This document shows, in pieces, positions 23,546 to 32,181 of a stretch of 32,722 nt of DNA. Source of the DNA: an uncultured Prevotellaceae bacterium (GTDB taxonomy: Bacteria > Bacteroidota > Bacteroidia > Bacteroidales > Muribaculaceae); contig CAMFSS010000001.1 of the NCBI GenBank assembly GCA_945983195.1, positions 1 through 32,722 on the forward strand, in the 5' to 3' direction. Below the pieces are notes generated by a model. The model saw only the letters and a program-made list of their open reading frames with translations. It had not been told where the DNA came from and searched no databases. The first letter of the stretch is position 1. Each line of letters begins with the position of its first letter. The translations under genes were made by a program, and so were the position numbers.

Positions 23546-23589
23546 CACAGCCCGGCAATGCCACACAGCATTGCGGGCTGTGCTTTTTT
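23546..23589 (+). terminator. Rho-independent terminator
   Basis: CACAGCCCGGCAATGC (23546-23561) pairs with GCATTGCGGGCTGTG (23568-23582) with one bulged base, followed by CTTTTTT. It is a strong intrinsic terminator 37 nt after the outer-membrane protein stop codon. Confidence 0.88.
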
Positions 23590-23648
23590 GTGGAAAAATG
23601 TGGAAAAATGCCGCCAAAAGAATTTTTTGAAAAAAATTTGCCAAATTA

Positions 23649-23680
23649 TTTGCACAATTAAAAGCAAATAGATACCTTTG
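23649..23680 (+). promoter_or_regulatory. amt promoter
   Basis: TTTG at 23649-23652, 20 nt and TACCTTTG at 23673-23680 match the consensus perfectly. The -33 TTTG is the right half of a short palindrome CAAAT-T-ATTTG (23642-23652). The leader to ATG 23773 is about 86 nt. The stretch before it has a tandem 10-bp repeat TGGAAAAATG (23591-23610). Confidence 0.8.
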
Positions 23681-23772
23681 CAGTGAAAAAGATTGCAAAT
23701 GGTTAATAATTTATTCTTTTTGCTTGCACAATGCAACCTGCTTGCGATGGAATAAGGGAAATTTAGATAAAA

Positions 23773-25218
23773 ATGAGAAAAGGAGTATTGAAGATGAAAA
23801 AGAGATGGTTAATTTTGTTCAGTTTGATAACGTTGATTTCATTGCTTGGCGTGGGACTGACGGGAAATGAGGGAAATTTTAGTCTGCCAGAAGATCTTTC
23901 GGCACAGGACTATGCCAACATTGCGTGGATGATAACAGCCACCATATTCGTGCTAATGATGACGCCGGGACTGGCGTTCTTCTACGGCGGAATGGTACGC
24001 GCCAAGAATGTAATCAGCACCATGCTCCAGAGCTTCATAGTGATGGGAGTGGTGAGTGTAATTTGGATTGTCTTTGGTTTTGGGCTATCGTTTGGCGACG
24101 ATATATACGGGTTGATAGGCAACCCTGCGGGATTTTTCCTGTTCAATCATGTAGGCTGCGAGAATATGGGAGCAGCAGGCACGGCGGCACTGTCGCAAAT
24201 CGACCTAGGAGTGACCACCATACCGCTTGCCCTGTTTGCCCTGTTCCAGATGAAATTTGCCATCATCACCCCGTCGCTGATAACAGGGTCGTTTGCCGAG
24301 CGCGTGAAATTCTCCGGCTATCTAATCTTTATGATGCTATGGGTGATATTCGTGTACTGTCCGCTTGCGCACTGGACGTGGCATCCCGAGGGAATCTTTG
24401 CACAGATGCACGTGCATGATTTTGCCGGAGGAATCGTGGTGCACGCCGCATCGGGCGTAGCCGCCCTTGCAGGAGCCATTTTTCTGGGCAGGCGCAAGAG
24501 CGATGAAGGGAAGGCAGCGAATATCCCGTTTGTGCTGCTCGGAGCAGCACTGTTGTGGTTAGGCTGGTTTGGTTTCAATGGAGGGTCGTCGCTTGCCGCC
24601 GACGGAGTAGCAATATCGGCATTCCTCAACACCAACACCGCCGCCGCAACAGCAATGGCAACGTGGGTGTTCCTCGACTGCCTGTTGGGCCGCCGCCCGT
24701 CGGCCATGGGAGCAGCCATCGGAGCCGTAGTAGGACTTGTGGCAATCACACCGAGCGCAGGCTGGGTCACAGTGGGTCAGAGCATATTCATATCGTTTGT
24801 CACCACGCTCATCTGCAACATGGCAGTAACCTACAAGGCCAAGACCCACCTCTTCGATGATGCACTCGACGTGTTCCCCACACACGGACTTGGCGGAATA
24901 GTAGGCACCGTGCTCACCGGCATATTCACCTACAGCTACTTCTACCCACAAGCCGAGGATGCCGAAATCACACACTGGGAGTTCTTCTTGAACCACCTGC
25001 TCGCAGTAGCAATAGTGTTCGGCTACACATTCGTTATGAGCTACGCACTCTACTGGCTCACCAACAAGATGGTGCGAATGCGAGTATCGGCAAAGAGCGA
25101 GCGCATAGGACTCGACCGCTCGCAGCACGATGAAGAGTACGGCGGCGAAGCCCACACCGAGATAGCAGAGGAAGTGCCATCGGAAAGCGAATGGATACGC
25201 TCAGTGTCGGAAAACTGA
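23773..25218 (+). CDS. amt: Ammonium transporter (Amt/MEP/Rh family)
   Basis: An inner-membrane trimeric channel-type transporter for ammonium. The 481-aa protein shows an N-terminal hydrophobic signal-like segment (MKKRWLILFSLITLISLLG), the entry signature MTPGLAFFYGGMVRAKN (63-79), and about eleven helices. The pore twin histidines are H224 in DFAGGIVVHAASG and H371 in DVFPTHGLGGIVGT. The C-terminal cytoplasmic tail is charged (IGLDRSQHDEEYGGEAH) and would contact a PII protein. No glnK gene is adjacent, unlike the common amt-glnK arrangement. Two starts are possible: ATG 23773 or ATG 23794, the latter giving the more typical MKKRW signal start. Confidence 0.94.
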   Translation: MRKGVLKMKKRWLILFSLITLISLLGVGLTGNEGNFSLPEDLSAQDYANIAWMITATIFVLMMTPGLAFFYGGMVRAKNVISTMLQSFIVMGVVSVIWIVFGFGLSFGDDIYGLIGNPAGFFLFNHVGCENMGAAGTAALSQIDLGVTTIPLALFALFQMKFAIITPSLITGSFAERVKFSGYLIFMMLWVIFVYCPLAHWTWHPEGIFAQMHVHDFAGGIVVHAASGVAALAGAIFLGRRKSDEGKAANIPFVLLGAALLWLGWFGFNGGSSLAADGVAISAFLNTNTAAATAMATWVFLDCLLGRRPSAMGAAIGAVVGLVAITPSAGWVTVGQSIFISFVTTLICNMAVTYKAKTHLFDDALDVFPTHGLGGIVGTVLTGIFTYSYFYPQAEDAEITHWEFFLNHLLAVAIVFGYTFVMSYALYWLTNKMVRMRVSAKSERIGLDRSQHDEEYGGEAHTEIAEEVPSESEWIRSVSEN

Positions 25219-25525
25219 TTTATATTCCGGGATTAGAACAAGGCAACAATGACAACAACAATATGGTTTTTTATTAGCAAAAGGTTTTAGGTAATTTAAT
25301 GGTTATAATTTTGGGTATAAAAGATTGTTAGGAAACGCGAACAAGTGGCTGCAAAAGAATGACGACAGCGGCAGTCACTTGCATCACAAAAAAAGAGAAG
25401 AAATACCACAACAACAAGAGAGTTTCTTTGTTTTTATACTAAATTCCGAGGGGTGGGGCTTGTGTTAAGTCTCATCCTTTTTTATCACGGCTTTTCTATG
25501 GCAAGTGGAAAAAAGGAGTGTAATT
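25219..25525. other. Intergenic stretch after amt, no gene
   Basis: This AT-rich stretch has stops in all frames within short distances and no recognisable coding sequence. One isolated -7-like box, TAATTTTG (25306-25313), has no good -33 partner. A possible minor promoter or leader RNA cannot be excluded. Confidence 0.4.
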
Positions 25526-25557
25526 TTTGGTTATGACGCAGGGTTGGCGTAAATTTG
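25526..25557 (+). promoter_or_regulatory. Promoter for the LTA-synthase-like / acyltransferase operon
   Basis: TTTG at 25526-25529, 20 nt and TAAATTTG at 25550-25557 match the consensus perfectly. The leader to ATG 25623 is about 59 nt. Confidence 0.78.
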
Positions 25558-25622
25558 CACTGCAAGCGCGTAACCGCGCATTCGCAACACACACGCTTTG
25601 CAAGCAACTGATTGATTAATTG

Positions 25623-27644
25623 ATGAAAACCCCAACCAAGAAAAAAGCTACGACCGACAGTGGCGTGATGAAATATGTGAAGCTCGTCACCGGCAGCCGT
25701 GCCGGCAGCTTCGTGTGCAACATCGCACTTGCCTACGCAGTGATGATGGTTGCACGCCTGCTGTTTGCAGTAGCAAACATAGGGCTTCTTGCCGACGGAA
25801 TGTCGTGGCAGCTTGCAGGCAGAATGCTTCAAGGAGCATTGATGTTTGACACCGCAGCCATCATCTACACCAACGCGCTCTATGTGCTGCTTGTGCTTCT
25901 CCCGTTGCACAAAAAGGAAACGCCAGTCTATGCCACAATCATGAAGTGGGTGTGGATAGTGTCCAATGGCATGGCCCTCGCAGGCACCCTTGCCGAGTGC
26001 GGCCGCTGTGAGTGCGCCAACCACCGCGCCACCGCCTCAGAGCTGGTGGAGCTGTGCAGCAGCGACAACGCACCTGTCAGCATAATTACCGGTGTGCTGA
26101 GCAACTGGTTTTTAGTGATTATTTTCGGCGCAATAGTGTGGGGAATGTGGAAACTCTACCGCAAGCCCACAAATCCGCGTCCCAAAAACCTTAAAGCCTA
26201 CTACGCAGTGCAGACAACGGCATTGGTGGCACTCACAGTGCTGTGCGTGGCAGGCACAAGAGGCGGCTTCGCCCTCGACTCGCGCCCCATAGGCATAGGC
26301 AATGCCAGCCTCTATGTGAACCGCCAGGCTGAAACCGGCATTGTGCTCAACACGCCATTCTCATTGATACGCACAATTGGCAAAAAACCATTCACCACCC
26401 CCGACTACATGAGCGACTATGAAATGGAAGCGACCTATACCCCACTCCACCACCCGAAACGCGGAAAACGCTTCACCCGGCGCAATGTGGTGGTAATCAT
26501 AGCCGAAAGCTGCGGCAGCGAATACTCGGGAATGCTCAACAGCGACCTCGACGGCGGCAGCTACCGCGGCTTCACGCCGTTTCTCGACTCGCTCATGTCG
26601 CGCGGAACGACATTCCGCTACAGCTTCGGCAACGGACGCAGCAACATAGATGCAATCACCTCGGTGCTGACCGGCATACCGATGATGGAAGAGCCTTTTT
26701 TCCTATCGCAGGCATCACTCAACGACGTGACAGGCATTGCCGGCGAACTCCGCAAGGAGGGTTACCACACCGCATTCTTCCGCGGCGCACCGGGAAATAC
26801 TGCGTGCTTCAAGGCTTATTCACGGGCTATGGGCTTTGAGGAGTATTATGGAGCCGATGAATACCTACTCCACCACCCCGATGCCGGGAACAGCATCGAC
26901 GCGACAGGCGCGGTGTGCGACGAGCCGTTCTTGCAATACTGCTGCGAGAGAATCAACCGCATAAAGGAGCCTTTTGTGGCATCGGTGTACACAGCATCAC
27001 TGCACAAGCCATTCAATGTGCCGGCACAATATGAAACGACGCTGCCCGACGGGAAAATGCCCATACACAAGTGCGCAGGCTACACCGACCTGGCGCTGCG
27101 CCGCTTCTTCGAGGCAGCACAGCGCGAGAAGTGGTATGGCAATACACTGTTTGTGGTCACAGCCGACCACACCAACCAGTCGTGCCGCAACGTGTACGCA
27201 ACCGACCTTGGCGTGTATGCAGTACCCATCGTGCTCTATGCTCCGGGCGACACCACACTAAGGCGCGGAGTCGACGACCGCCCTATCGCCCAGCAAACCG
27301 ACATCATGCCCACCGTACTCGGCTACTTGGGCTACAACAGCCCCTACATTGCCTTCGGCTGCGACCTGCTGCACACGCCCGCCAACGAAACATTTGCCGT
27401 GAACTACCACAACGGCATCTACCAATACGTGAAAGGTGAATACCTGCTGCAATTCGACGGCACGCGCACCACCGGCTTCTACCGCTTCAAGAGCGACCGC
27501 CTGCTGCAAGTGAACTTAGTGCGGAAATCGCGCCGCTGGCAGCCAATGGAGAGCGAACTGAAGGCTCTGATAAGGCAGTACAAGCAGCGAATGGAGCACA
27601 ACAACCTCACCACTAAATCGAATCATCAAGACAAAAACCAATAA
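25623..27644 (+). CDS. LTA synthase-like sulfatase-superfamily phosphotransferase
   Basis: A 673-aa inner-membrane protein with five or so N-terminal helices (to about residue 220) and a periplasmic alkaline-phosphatase/sulfatase-fold domain. Relatives in Gram-positives polymerise glycerol phosphate; in Bacteroidetes they are thought to add phosphoglycerol or phosphoethanolamine-type groups to envelope glycans or lipids. Metal and active-site stretches are VVIIAESCGSEYSG (first metal-binding acidic residue), FGNGRSNIDAITSVLTG (nucleophile region), TASLHKPF (substrate His) and VVTADHTNQ (metal-binding Asp-His). ATG 25623 is chosen over the TTG just before it. It is followed after 21 nt by an acyltransferase, suggesting joint envelope modification. 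The exact substrate is unknown. Confidence 0.86.
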   Translation: MKTPTKKKATTDSGVMKYVKLVTGSRAGSFVCNIALAYAVMMVARLLFAVANIGLLADGMSWQLAGRMLQGALMFDTAAIIYTNALYVLLVLLPLHKKETPVYATIMKWVWIVSNGMALAGTLAECGRCECANHRATASELVELCSSDNAPVSIITGVLSNWFLVIIFGAIVWGMWKLYRKPTNPRPKNLKAYYAVQTTALVALTVLCVAGTRGGFALDSRPIGIGNASLYVNRQAETGIVLNTPFSLIRTIGKKPFTTPDYMSDYEMEATYTPLHHPKRGKRFTRRNVVVIIAESCGSEYSGMLNSDLDGGSYRGFTPFLDSLMSRGTTFRYSFGNGRSNIDAITSVLTGIPMMEEPFFLSQASLNDVTGIAGELRKEGYHTAFFRGAPGNTACFKAYSRAMGFEEYYGADEYLLHHPDAGNSIDATGAVCDEPFLQYCCERINRIKEPFVASVYTASLHKPFNVPAQYETTLPDGKMPIHKCAGYTDLALRRFFEAAQREKWYGNTLFVVTADHTNQSCRNVYATDLGVYAVPIVLYAPGDTTLRRGVDDRPIAQQTDIMPTVLGYLGYNSPYIAFGCDLLHTPANETFAVNYHNGIYQYVKGEYLLQFDGTRTTGFYRFKSDRLLQVNLVRKSRRWQPMESELKALIRQYKQRMEHNNLTTKSNHQDKNQ

Positions 27645-27665
27645 AAAGCTAAATCTGCATCAATT

Positions 27666-28793
27666 ATGGCTGAAATCTTAGTGAAAGAGAAACCGCATTT
27701 TCACATTCTCGACGGACTGCGCGGAGTGGCTGCGCTGCTTGTAGTGATTTTCCACGTGGGCGAAGGCTTTGCCACCAATGCCACCGACCAATTTCTCAAC
27801 CACGGCTATCTGGCAGTGGACTTCTTCTTCGTACTCTCGGGCTTCGTTGTCGGTTATGCCTACGACGACCGCTGGGCAGGAGGGGGATTCACCCTCGGCA
27901 ACTTCTTCCGTCGCCGCTTGATACGACTTCACCCTATGGTACTGCTTGGAGCTGTGCTTGGAGCGTTGTCGTTTGCCATTCAGGGATTTGTGAAATGGGA
28001 CGGCACCGAAGTGGCAGTGTGGAATGTGATAGTGGCAATGCTGCTCACCATGCTCATGTTTCCGGCATGGCCTGGTGCGATGCACGAGGTGCGCGGCAAT
28101 GGCGAACTGTTTCCGCTCAACGGGCCATCATGGTCGCTTTTCTTTGAATACATAGCCAATATAGCCTACGCGCTGATACTTCACCGCCTCACCACGCGCC
28201 GGCTTGCCACAGTGGTGGCCTTGACGGCTGTGGCATACGCAGCATTTGACCTCAGCAATTTATCCGGAAGCTGGTTTATGAATCTCGGCTGGACATTCGC
28301 CGACTGGAATCTGCCGGGAGGACTGCTGCGCGTGGGATTGTGCTTCGGCATGGGAATGCTGTTGCAGCGCATCTTCAAGCCGTGGCGCATAAAAGGCGCG
28401 TTCACGCTTTGCTCGCTTATTCTGCTTGTGCTTTTCGCAGTGCCTTACGTCACACCGGTGGAGGGCACTACACACTGGAGCAATGCAATATTCGAGATAG
28501 TGTGCGTAGCGGTGTGCTTCCCTATTGTAGTGCAGATGGGGGCATCGGGAACGCTCAAGGGGCGCATCACTGAGACTCTGTGCAAATTCTTGGGCAAGAT
28601 TTCCTATCCGCTCTACATAGTGCACTATCCGGTGATGTATATGCTCTACTCATGGCTGTGGAGCGGTGAGCGCAGCACCGAGGCAATAGTGGTGGCTGTG
28701 GCAGCGGCAGTGACTACGAGCATCGTCATCGCCTACCTTGCAATGCGCTTCTACGACACTCCGGTCCGTGCCTGGCTGTCGGGGAAAAAATAA
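27666..28793 (+). CDS. Acyltransferase 3 family protein (OafA/YrhL-like)
   Basis: A 375-aa integral membrane protein with about ten helices. Acyltransferase-3 proteins O-acylate lipopolysaccharide, peptidoglycan or exported polysaccharides at the inner membrane. The N-terminal signature is clear: FHILDGLRGVAALLVVIFHV (residues 12-31), with the conserved Arg and the His of FHV, then YLAVDFFFVLSGFVVGYAY and FFRRRLIRLHPMVLLG. Near the C terminus FLGKISYPLYIVHYPVMY is also typical. No fused SGNH domain is present, so another enzyme may be needed outside. It is the second gene of the operon with the LTA-synthase-like protein (21-nt gap). Confidence 0.92.
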   Translation: MAEILVKEKPHFHILDGLRGVAALLVVIFHVGEGFATNATDQFLNHGYLAVDFFFVLSGFVVGYAYDDRWAGGGFTLGNFFRRRLIRLHPMVLLGAVLGALSFAIQGFVKWDGTEVAVWNVIVAMLLTMLMFPAWPGAMHEVRGNGELFPLNGPSWSLFFEYIANIAYALILHRLTTRRLATVVALTAVAYAAFDLSNLSGSWFMNLGWTFADWNLPGGLLRVGLCFGMGMLLQRIFKPWRIKGAFTLCSLILLVLFAVPYVTPVEGTTHWSNAIFEIVCVAVCFPIVVQMGASGTLKGRITETLCKFLGKISYPLYIVHYPVMYMLYSWLWSGERSTEAIVVAVAAAVTTSIVIAYLAMRFYDTPVRAWLSGKK

Positions 28794-28800
28794 ATTTCGA

Positions 28801-28872
28801 TAATATAGGCTGCACTCGGTAAAAACAAATAAGCAAGCTTATTGTTTTTTACGCTCGTTTGCACTATATTTG
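28801..28872 (+). repeat. Fourth copy of the hairpin-promoter element, upstream of the GH13 gene
   Basis: The layout matches the three units at 12913-13165: TAATATAGGCTG, CTCGG, palindrome, CGCTCGTTTGCAC, TATATTTG. The palindrome GTAAAAACAAATAAGC / GCTTATTGTTTTTTAC (28819-28852, 2-nt loop, one mismatched position) has a sequence unrelated to that of units A and B and different from C. ATTG at 28841-28844 in its right arm is 20 nt before the perfect -7 box TATATTTG (28865-28872), so the element provides the promoter of the amylase gene at 28946. Confidence 0.75.
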
Positions 28873-28945
28873 CAAAATATTACATAAGGTACCTATGATT
28901 ACCCTGAAGAAATGAAAATTAATGACATAAACCCATCTGTTGATT

Positions 28946-31783
28946 ATGACACAAATTAAACAACTGATTATGTCGGTTGCCCTACTGCTGTGGGCTGCAA
29001 TCGGCTTCGCAGCTGAGATTGTCTACAGCGAGCCGGCAATCATTCAGCAAAGTTCGAAAGACATTGTGATTTACTTCAATGCTGCCGAAGGCACGGCAGG
29101 ATTGAAAGGCTACACCGGCGACGTGTATGCCCACACCGGAGTTATCACCTCGGAGAGCAATTCCGACTCCGACTGGAAGCACGCACCCTCATGGGGCGAC
29201 AACAGCGCGAAGTATAAGCTGACGATGGTGAGCACCGACCTCTGGAAGCTGAACGTCGGCGACCTGAAGACTTACTACAGCCTCAACAGCGGCGAAACGG
29301 TGAAGAAACTTGCATTCGTGTTCCGCAATGCCGACGGCTCAAAAGAGGGCAAGGCATCCGGCGGCAGCGACATCTTCCTCGATGTTTACCCCGACGGGCT
29401 GTCGGTGTCGCTCACAAGCTCAGCACCGAGCGGCGTGGTGACTGATGCCAACAGCAATGTCACGCTCACCGTCAACTCCACTCAAAGTGCAAACTTGAGC
29501 CTCTATATCAACGACATCAACACCACAGCCATTGCCACAGCAAGCAACAGCACCACTCTCACCAAGAGCTACACATTTGCCGTGGGCGACTACGATGTTA
29601 TCGCCAAGGCTGAAGCCGGCGGCAAGACGATGCTCGACACCATCGCCAACTGCCAGCGCTGCAATTCGGCGGCAAAGCCCGCGTCGGGCCCTTTGGTCCG
29701 GGGGGCCGCGGCAAATGCCGCCTCTACGCCCTATTCGGTCACTGTGCTCCTGGGTGCCTACAAAATTGCCGTCGGCTGCGTGACATTCTGCCTCTACGCC
29801 CCCAACAAGAGCAATGTGATTCTTGTGGGCGAATGGGACAACTACCGTGTGAAGAACTCGGGTGTGATGAACTACCAGGACAACAAATACTTCTGGCTCA
29901 CACTGCCTGCCGGAACTCTCGACATGAACAAACAATATGGCTACTACTTCATCGTTGATGACGAAATCACCGTTGCCGACCCATACGCAAAGATGGTGCT
30001 CGACCCCTGGAACGACAAGTGGATTAACGAAGGATATGAGCGATACCCCGATCTGAAGCCGTTCCCCACCGCCAAAGTGGGAACATTCGCCATCGCCGTG
30101 TTCCATGGCAACGGCGACGGCTACAAATGGAAAGTCACCAACTTCAAAGCTCCCGAAATGAGCAATCTCATGATATATGAGCTGCTTCTGCGCGACTTCA
30201 CTGAGGAACAGTGCCTTGAGAGCGCAATGGCAAAACTCGACTACCTCGACGAGCTTGGCGTGAACGCAATTGAGCTTATGCCTATCCAGGAATTCGACGG
30301 CAACAACTCATGGGGTTACAATCCGAACTTCTACTTTGCCCCCGACAAATACTACGGTTCGAGCACAATGTACAAGACGTTCATCGACGAGTGCCACAAG
30401 CGTGGCATAGCCGTGATTCTCGACATCGTGTTCAACCACACATGGGGTCAGCACCCATGGTGCAAAATGTACTGGGACGGCTCAAAGCCGGCTGCCAACA
30501 ACCCATTCTACAATGCCGACGCACCCCACAACTGGAGCGTGGGCAACGACTGGAAGCAGGAGTCGACCGCTGTGCAGAACTATCTGTGCGACGTGCTCAA
30601 ATACTGGCTCACAGAATACAAGATTGACGGCTACCGCTTCGACCTCGTGAAAGGACTTGGTGACTCCAACAGCTACAGCAGCGACTACGACGGCGGCAAA
30701 TACAACGCTTCGCGCGTGCGCAATATGAAACGCTTCATCGACGCCATCAAGAGCGTCAACAGCAATGCCTACTGCATTCTTGAAGGCTTCCTAAGCACCC
30801 AGGAGGAGAATGAGCTTGGAAACTACGGCGCAATGTCGTGGAAGAAGATGACCTACAACTACTCACAGGCAGCCAAGGGCACACAGAGCGGAAGCTCATT
30901 CAAGGGAATGTATCACGGCGACGAAAGCCGTCCGTTCGGCTCAATCGTGGGCTATCAGGAGAGCCACGACGAGCAGCGTGTGGCATACGAGCAGGTTAAC
31001 AACGGCTCTACCCAAGCCAAGAAGACAATCTACGGAATGCGCCGCCTCAGCGCAAACGCAGCATTCATGATTCTTGTGCCGGGTCCGAAGATGATTTGGC
31101 AATTCGGCGAAATGGGCTACGACATCAGCGGCGGCAACGGCGACACAAGCTCAAAGGAACCGCACTGGGAGTATCTCGACAATACCCACCGAAAAGGCTT
31201 GCACGACTGCTATGCCGAACTGCTGCACTTCCGTACCAACAACCCCGACCTCTTCTCGCAGGAGGCAGAATTCTACTGGAGTGTTGCCGACAGCAACTGG
31301 GACGCTACCGGCCGCTTCATCACCGCACGCAACCGCACCACAGGCAAGGAACTTGTGGTAGCCTACAACCCAGGTACTGCCACAAAGACCTACAACTACA
31401 CATTCGACAACCCACAGGGCACTTACTACATAGTGAGCAAGAGCCTCAATTCTGTAAACCCCGAAGTGAACGCCTCTGCCGGAACTATCAAGGTGCCTGC
31501 ACACAGCTATGTGGCAATCACCAACTTTGAATACAGCGGCGTGGAAGATGCCGAGATAGGCTCAAAGGCAACAAAACCTGCCATATTTGCAAACGGCAAC
31601 GGCGAAATCGTTGTGAAAGCCGATGATGTGAAGTCGATTGAGCTTTACTCAATCACTGGTCAGCTTGTGGCCCGCAACGCCGCACAGAACACCCTTTCGG
31701 CTAAAGGAATTGCCGCAGGAACCTACATCGTGCGTGCCATCACCCCACAAGGCGCGGTAACTACCAAGATAGCACTCCGCTAA
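28946..31783 (+). CDS. Secreted GH13 alpha-amylase-family enzyme with N-terminal binding domains and sorting-type tail
   Basis: A 945-aa exported enzyme acting on alpha-glucans such as starch. It has a signal peptide (QLIMSVALLLWAAIGFAAE), two N-terminal beta-domains (to about 235), a CBM48-like domain (FCLYAPNKSNVILVGEWDNY) and a GH13 barrel from about 395. The four conserved regions are DIVFNH (493-498), GYRFDLVKG with nucleophile Asp566, ILEGF with acid/base Glu613, and ESHDEQ with Asp675. A C-terminal beta-domain and a tail (IELYSITGQLVARN, GIAAGTYIVRAI) follow, resembling a type A sorting domain. ATG 28946 is preferred to the TTG at 28940. The linker at residues ~232-285 is oddly GC-rich and unlike family sequence. 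No Sus genes are adjacent. The promoter is the hairpin element at 28801. Confidence 0.92.
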   Translation: MTQIKQLIMSVALLLWAAIGFAAEIVYSEPAIIQQSSKDIVIYFNAAEGTAGLKGYTGDVYAHTGVITSESNSDSDWKHAPSWGDNSAKYKLTMVSTDLWKLNVGDLKTYYSLNSGETVKKLAFVFRNADGSKEGKASGGSDIFLDVYPDGLSVSLTSSAPSGVVTDANSNVTLTVNSTQSANLSLYINDINTTAIATASNSTTLTKSYTFAVGDYDVIAKAEAGGKTMLDTIANCQRCNSAAKPASGPLVRGAAANAASTPYSVTVLLGAYKIAVGCVTFCLYAPNKSNVILVGEWDNYRVKNSGVMNYQDNKYFWLTLPAGTLDMNKQYGYYFIVDDEITVADPYAKMVLDPWNDKWINEGYERYPDLKPFPTAKVGTFAIAVFHGNGDGYKWKVTNFKAPEMSNLMIYELLLRDFTEEQCLESAMAKLDYLDELGVNAIELMPIQEFDGNNSWGYNPNFYFAPDKYYGSSTMYKTFIDECHKRGIAVILDIVFNHTWGQHPWCKMYWDGSKPAANNPFYNADAPHNWSVGNDWKQESTAVQNYLCDVLKYWLTEYKIDGYRFDLVKGLGDSNSYSSDYDGGKYNASRVRNMKRFIDAIKSVNSNAYCILEGFLSTQEENELGNYGAMSWKKMTYNYSQAAKGTQSGSSFKGMYHGDESRPFGSIVGYQESHDEQRVAYEQVNNGSTQAKKTIYGMRRLSANAAFMILVPGPKMIWQFGEMGYDISGGNGDTSSKEPHWEYLDNTHRKGLHDCYAELLHFRTNNPDLFSQEAEFYWSVADSNWDATGRFITARNRTTGKELVVAYNPGTATKTYNYTFDNPQGTYYIVSKSLNSVNPEVNASAGTIKVPAHSYVAITNFEYSGVEDAEIGSKATKPAIFANGNGEIVVKADDVKSIELYSITGQLVARNAAQNTLSAKGIAAGTYIVRAITPQGAVTTKIALR

Positions 31784-31820
31784 CCGGCTTGCCACACACA
31801 AGGGCAAACCCCACCGAAAA

Positions 31821-31865
31821 AATCACCCCTGCCACGGCATTGTGAATGTTGTGGCAGGGGTGATT
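31821..31865 (-). terminator. Rho-independent terminator on the minus strand
   Basis: A perfect 15-bp stem AATCACCCCTGCCAC (31821-31835) / GTGGCAGGGGTGATT (31851-31865). On the minus strand it is followed by a T run (TTTTTCGG). It also forms the end of the small minus-strand frame that stops at 31823, and could act on the plus-strand amylase transcript too, though without a T run on that side. Confidence 0.75.
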
Positions 31866-32001
31866 GCTACTGAAAGATTATCAGAGTCGGGGTATTCAAC
31901 ACCGTTCAGATAAACAAACACTCCACCCGATATCCCTCCTCGGCTCCGGCAATGGCGGCAATGCCTTGCAGCAACAAAGTTGCGCACAAAAATCTCTTCA
32001 T
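31823..32001 (-). pseudogene. Small secreted-protein gene broken by a frameshift
   Basis: From ATG 32001 the frame encodes a clean signal peptide (MKRFLCATLLLQGIAAIAGA), then EEGYRVECLFI and a TGA at 31908-31906. Another frame, open across the same region, encodes GGVFVYLNGVEYPDSDNL and SVAITPATTFTMPWQG, ending at TGA 31823 inside the terminator. Joining the two near 31935 gives a protein of about 59 residues: a signal peptide plus a short beta-rich mature part. A consensus promoter (32065-32096) and a terminator frame it, so it is or was a real small transcription unit. I recognise no family. Confidence 0.45.
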
Positions 32002-32064
32002 ATACGTAAAAAAAATTTATTAGAAAATTTAATATTTTATATCGAAATGTAAGAAACAAGTGTA

Positions 32065-32096
32065 CAAATATAAGATTATTAGCGATATGGCACAAT
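32065..32096 (-). promoter_or_regulatory. Promoter of the small minus-strand gene
   Basis: On the minus strand ATTG (32096-32093), 20 nt and TATATTTG (32072-32065). The -7 box is perfect and the -33 box has one mismatch. The start site would be near 32058, about 57 nt before ATG 32001. Confidence 0.6.
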
Positions 32097-32181
32097 AGAA
32101 ACAAAGGACGCTACATCGCTTTTATCGACGCAACGCCCTAAAATGCCGTTAAAGTATATGCCATATAGTAATATTTAGCAC

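Noticed and set aside
24559..25155. 198-aa minus-strand frame inside amt
   Set aside because: Antisense shadow: Cys/His/Val-rich, as expected from the complement of GC-rich membrane-protein codons, while amt has all family motifs.
31823..32104. 93-aa minus-strand frame as an intact gene
   Set aside because: Its first half (MFLLCHIANNLIFVHLFLTF) covers the promoter and leader of the smaller gene and is AT-driven. Only its last ~35 residues look like protein, as the frameshifted end of that gene.
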